A stretch of 6,466 nt of DNA from Streptomyces katrae. GTDB taxonomy: Bacteria; Actinomycetota; Actinomycetes; Streptomycetales; Streptomycetaceae. Each line of letters begins with the position of its first letter. Position 1 is the first letter of the stretch. Below the pieces are notes generated by a model. The model was not told where the DNA came from, made no database searches, and worked only from the letters and a program-made list of their open reading frames with translations. Positions 5,242 through 6,466 of this stretch are shown here, in pieces. The DNA lies in NCBI RefSeq assembly GCF_000966975.1, contig NZ_JZWV01001117.1, forward strand, positions 1 to 6,466, given 5' to 3'. Both the position numbers and the translations under genes were made by a program.

Positions 5242-5979
5242 GTGAACCGTGAACAGATCTCGAAGCTGGCCCATACCCACCACCCCATCAAGTCCCCCCT
5301 GAACGACGACTCGGTCAGCAGCCTCCTCTCCCAGGCCCTCCCACGCGGCGACGAACGCGTCCTGGACCTCGGCTGCGGCAGCGCGGAATGGCTCCTGCGC
5401 GCCCTGACCACGCACCCGGACGTCCACGCCGAGGGCGTGGACATCTCCGAGAGCGACCTGGAGGAGGCCCGCCAGAAGGCCGTCCGCCTGGGCATCGACG
5501 CCCGCCTGACGCTCCACCACCAGAAGGCCGAGGACTTCACCTCCCCCCACCCCTTCGACCTGATCCTCTGCGTCGGCTCCACCCACGCCCTCGGCGGCCT
5601 CCTCCCCACCCTGGAGGCGGCCCGCACCCACCTCGCCCCCGGCGGCCGCGTCCTGATCGGCGACGGCTTCTGGGAACGCACCCCCACCCCCGAAGCGATC
5701 GAAGTCCTGGGCGACTTCGCCGACCTGCCCACCCTGGTGGACCAGGTGGTCACCAACGGCTGGACCCCCGTCCAGGGCCACACCAGCACCCGCCAGGAAC
5801 TGGACGACTACGAATGGTCCAACTGGGGCACCCTCGCCGACTGGGCCCTGGACCACCCCACCCACCCGGACAGCCCCCAGATCCTCACCTGGGCCACGAC
5901 CCGCCGCACGGAATGGCTCCACACCTACCGCGACTCCTGGGGCTTCACCACCCTCATCCTCCGCCCCACCCCGGCCTGA
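5242..5979 (+). CDS. Class I SAM-dependent methyltransferase
   Basis: This 245-residue cytoplasmic protein has the Rossmann-like methyltransferase fold. Motif I is VLDLGCGSAEW (40-50); the third glycine of the usual DxGxGxG is Ala48, a tolerated variant. The acidic residue ending strand 2 is Asp67 in GVDIS, which should hold the SAM ribose. AEDF near 96-99 would contact the adenine, and FDLILCVGSTHALGG (105-119) is motif IV with a His found in small-molecule methyltransferases. The post-motif APGGRVLIGDGFWE is also typical. The C-terminal half carries DDYEWSNWG, a segment I associate with a recurring actinobacterial family of unknown substrate. The substrate cannot be named. The GTG start is the first available in frame and has no Shine-Dalgarno, so it may also be leaderless or poorly translated. 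It is divergent from the 171-residue gene and ends in a hairpin. Confidence 0.88.
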   Translation: MNREQISKLAHTHHPIKSPLNDDSVSSLLSQALPRGDERVLDLGCGSAEWLLRALTTHPDVHAEGVDISESDLEEARQKAVRLGIDARLTLHHQKAEDFTSPHPFDLILCVGSTHALGGLLPTLEAARTHLAPGGRVLIGDGFWERTPTPEAIEVLGDFADLPTLVDQVVTNGWTPVQGHTSTRQELDDYEWSNWGTLADWALDHPTHPDSPQILTWATTRRTEWLHTYRDSWGFTTLILRPTPA

Positions 5980-5998
5980 CCCCGCCCGCCGGGGGTCA
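5977..5998 (+). terminator. Hairpin overlapping the methyltransferase stop codon
   Basis: TGACCCC (which includes the TGA stop) and GGGGTCA form a perfect 7-bp stem around an 8-base GC-rich loop. Its place right at the gene end suggests a terminator, although no T-run follows. Confidence 0.55.
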
Positions 5999-6067
5999 GT
6001 CCGTCCACTCCCTCCAGCACCCGCCCAAGAAGCCCGGCGCTGGGCCCGGCGGGCGTGCGGCTCGTCT

Positions 6068-6250
6068 TGAGCCTCACCGGGTGCTGCACGGTCGGCTGGC
6101 GATGCCGAGCGCCTGGCGCTCTCACCGGGCACGCCCGTCATCCAGATCATCCGCACGGCCTTCGCCGAGGGCGGCCGCCCTGTCGAGGTCAACGACATGA
6201 CCCTGGACTCGGCGTCCTACGTCCTGGAGTACGACTTCGACGCCCGCTGA
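6068..6250 (+). pseudogene. C-terminal remnant of a GntR-family regulator (UTRA domain)
   Basis: The frame ending at TGA 6248-6250 reads AERLALSPGTPVIQIIRTAF, then a short stretch, then RPVEVNDMTLDSASYVLEYDF and a few more residues. This is the classic end of a UTRA effector-binding domain: the xLxLxxGTPV turn, the RPVEV motif and the YxLxYxF ending. About 50 residues are recognisable. No start codon, helix-turn-helix domain or first UTRA half lies upstream. An in-frame TGA sits at 6068-6070, and the segment GRLAMPSA in another frame (near 6090-6113) looks like the missing upstream part of the domain, pointing to a frameshift as well as 5' loss. UTRA regulators of this type often occur on actinobacterial integrative elements and sugar operons. 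It is almost certainly non-functional as a DNA-binding regulator. Confidence 0.75.
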
Positions 6251-6260
6251 CACCCTGGTC

Positions 6261-6466
6261 GTCCTTTGCTGCGGGTATCAGCCCCAGATGGTCGTCGGAC
6301 GCCGGGATTCGAGGAGTACGTAGCGATCTGTGGCGCCCGCCGGCCCCGGGGGACGCTCTCGCCGTCATTCGCTGCGGGTATCAGCCCCCGACTGCCGCCG
6401 GACGCTGAGACTGGAGGAGCGCGTAGCGATCTGCCGCGAATCGCGGCCCCGGGCGGCACTCATGGC
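6261..6466. repeat. Two imperfect 103-bp tandem units, continuing to the window edge
   Basis: Unit 1 (6261-6363) and unit 2 (6364-6466) align without gaps. The first 70 bases of each match at 57 positions by hand count; the last third is weaker but shares GGCCCCGGG. Invariant blocks are GCTGCGGGTATCAGCCCC and CGTAGCGATCTG. In both units the first block can pair with the second (CGCTGCG at 6370-6376 with CGTAGCG at 6422-6428; TGCTGCG at 6267-6273 with CGTAGCG at 6319-6325). The closing pair is C-G in one unit and T-G in the other. The period is not a multiple of three, so it is not a protein repeat. The bases just before unit 1 and at the window end also resemble the unit junction, so more copies may follow. 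Confidence 0.7.

Noticed and set aside
5197..6198. 333-codon minus-strand frame and the plus-strand frame at 5388-6200, both overlapping the methyltransferase
   Set aside because: Low-complexity Gly/Ala or Pro/Arg translations with no family features, while the methyltransferase frame has motifs I, II and IV.
6274..6382. GGGTAT in each repeat unit as a sigma-B-type -10 box
   Set aside because: No GNNT -35 element occurs 14 to 16 bases upstream in either unit, so a sigma-B promoter is not supported.
6217..6459. 80-codon minus-strand frame across the tandem repeats
   Set aside because: The 103-base period shifts the frame between units, so the two copies encode unrelated peptides. Coding is unlikely.
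6249..6466. CRISPR array
   Set aside because: Units are 103 bp and imperfect, with no short identical repeats separated by unique spacers and no cas genes in the window.

Overview
The window is very GC-rich, almost every codon ends in G or C, and GTG and ATG starts are both used. The gene families point to a Streptomyces-like actinomycete. I see six complete protein genes, one gene running off the left edge, one broken gene and several regulatory elements. Identifications rest on motifs and memory of families, since no searches could be run.

Left part (1-1386, minus strand). A secreted protein with the alpha/alpha-toroid repeats of the terpenoid cyclase/prenyltransferase fold is preceded by a long leader. 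The leader contains a clear cobalamin (B12) riboswitch. This suggests the protein works in B12 acquisition rather than terpene chemistry.

Middle part (1386-4320). An MBL-fold hydrolase (minus) and an aldehyde dehydrogenase-ferredoxin pair (plus) diverge from a 197-bp promoter region. That region holds two palindromic elements, each one base away from the published mycobacterial KstR consensus TNNAACNNGTTNNA. The dehydrogenase and ferredoxin overlap (TGATG) and are translationally coupled. The ferredoxin is the small three-cysteine type that normally serves cytochrome P450s, but no P450 is in the window. Hairpins follow the operon.

Right-middle part (4464-5979). A 61-residue DUF1059 protein (plus) converges with an unrecognised 171-residue protein (minus). 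That gene carries a perfect 14-bp inverted repeat inside its coding sequence and may be read from a leaderless GTG. A class I SAM-dependent methyltransferase diverges from it and ends at a hairpin overlapping its stop codon.

Right end (5980-6466). The C-terminal tail of a GntR/UTRA transcription regulator remains without a start or DNA-binding domain. It is followed directly by two imperfect 103-bp tandem units reaching the window edge. The units share a potential stem in which one pair changes from C-G to T-G. This end looks like a degraded, possibly once mobile, accessory patch.
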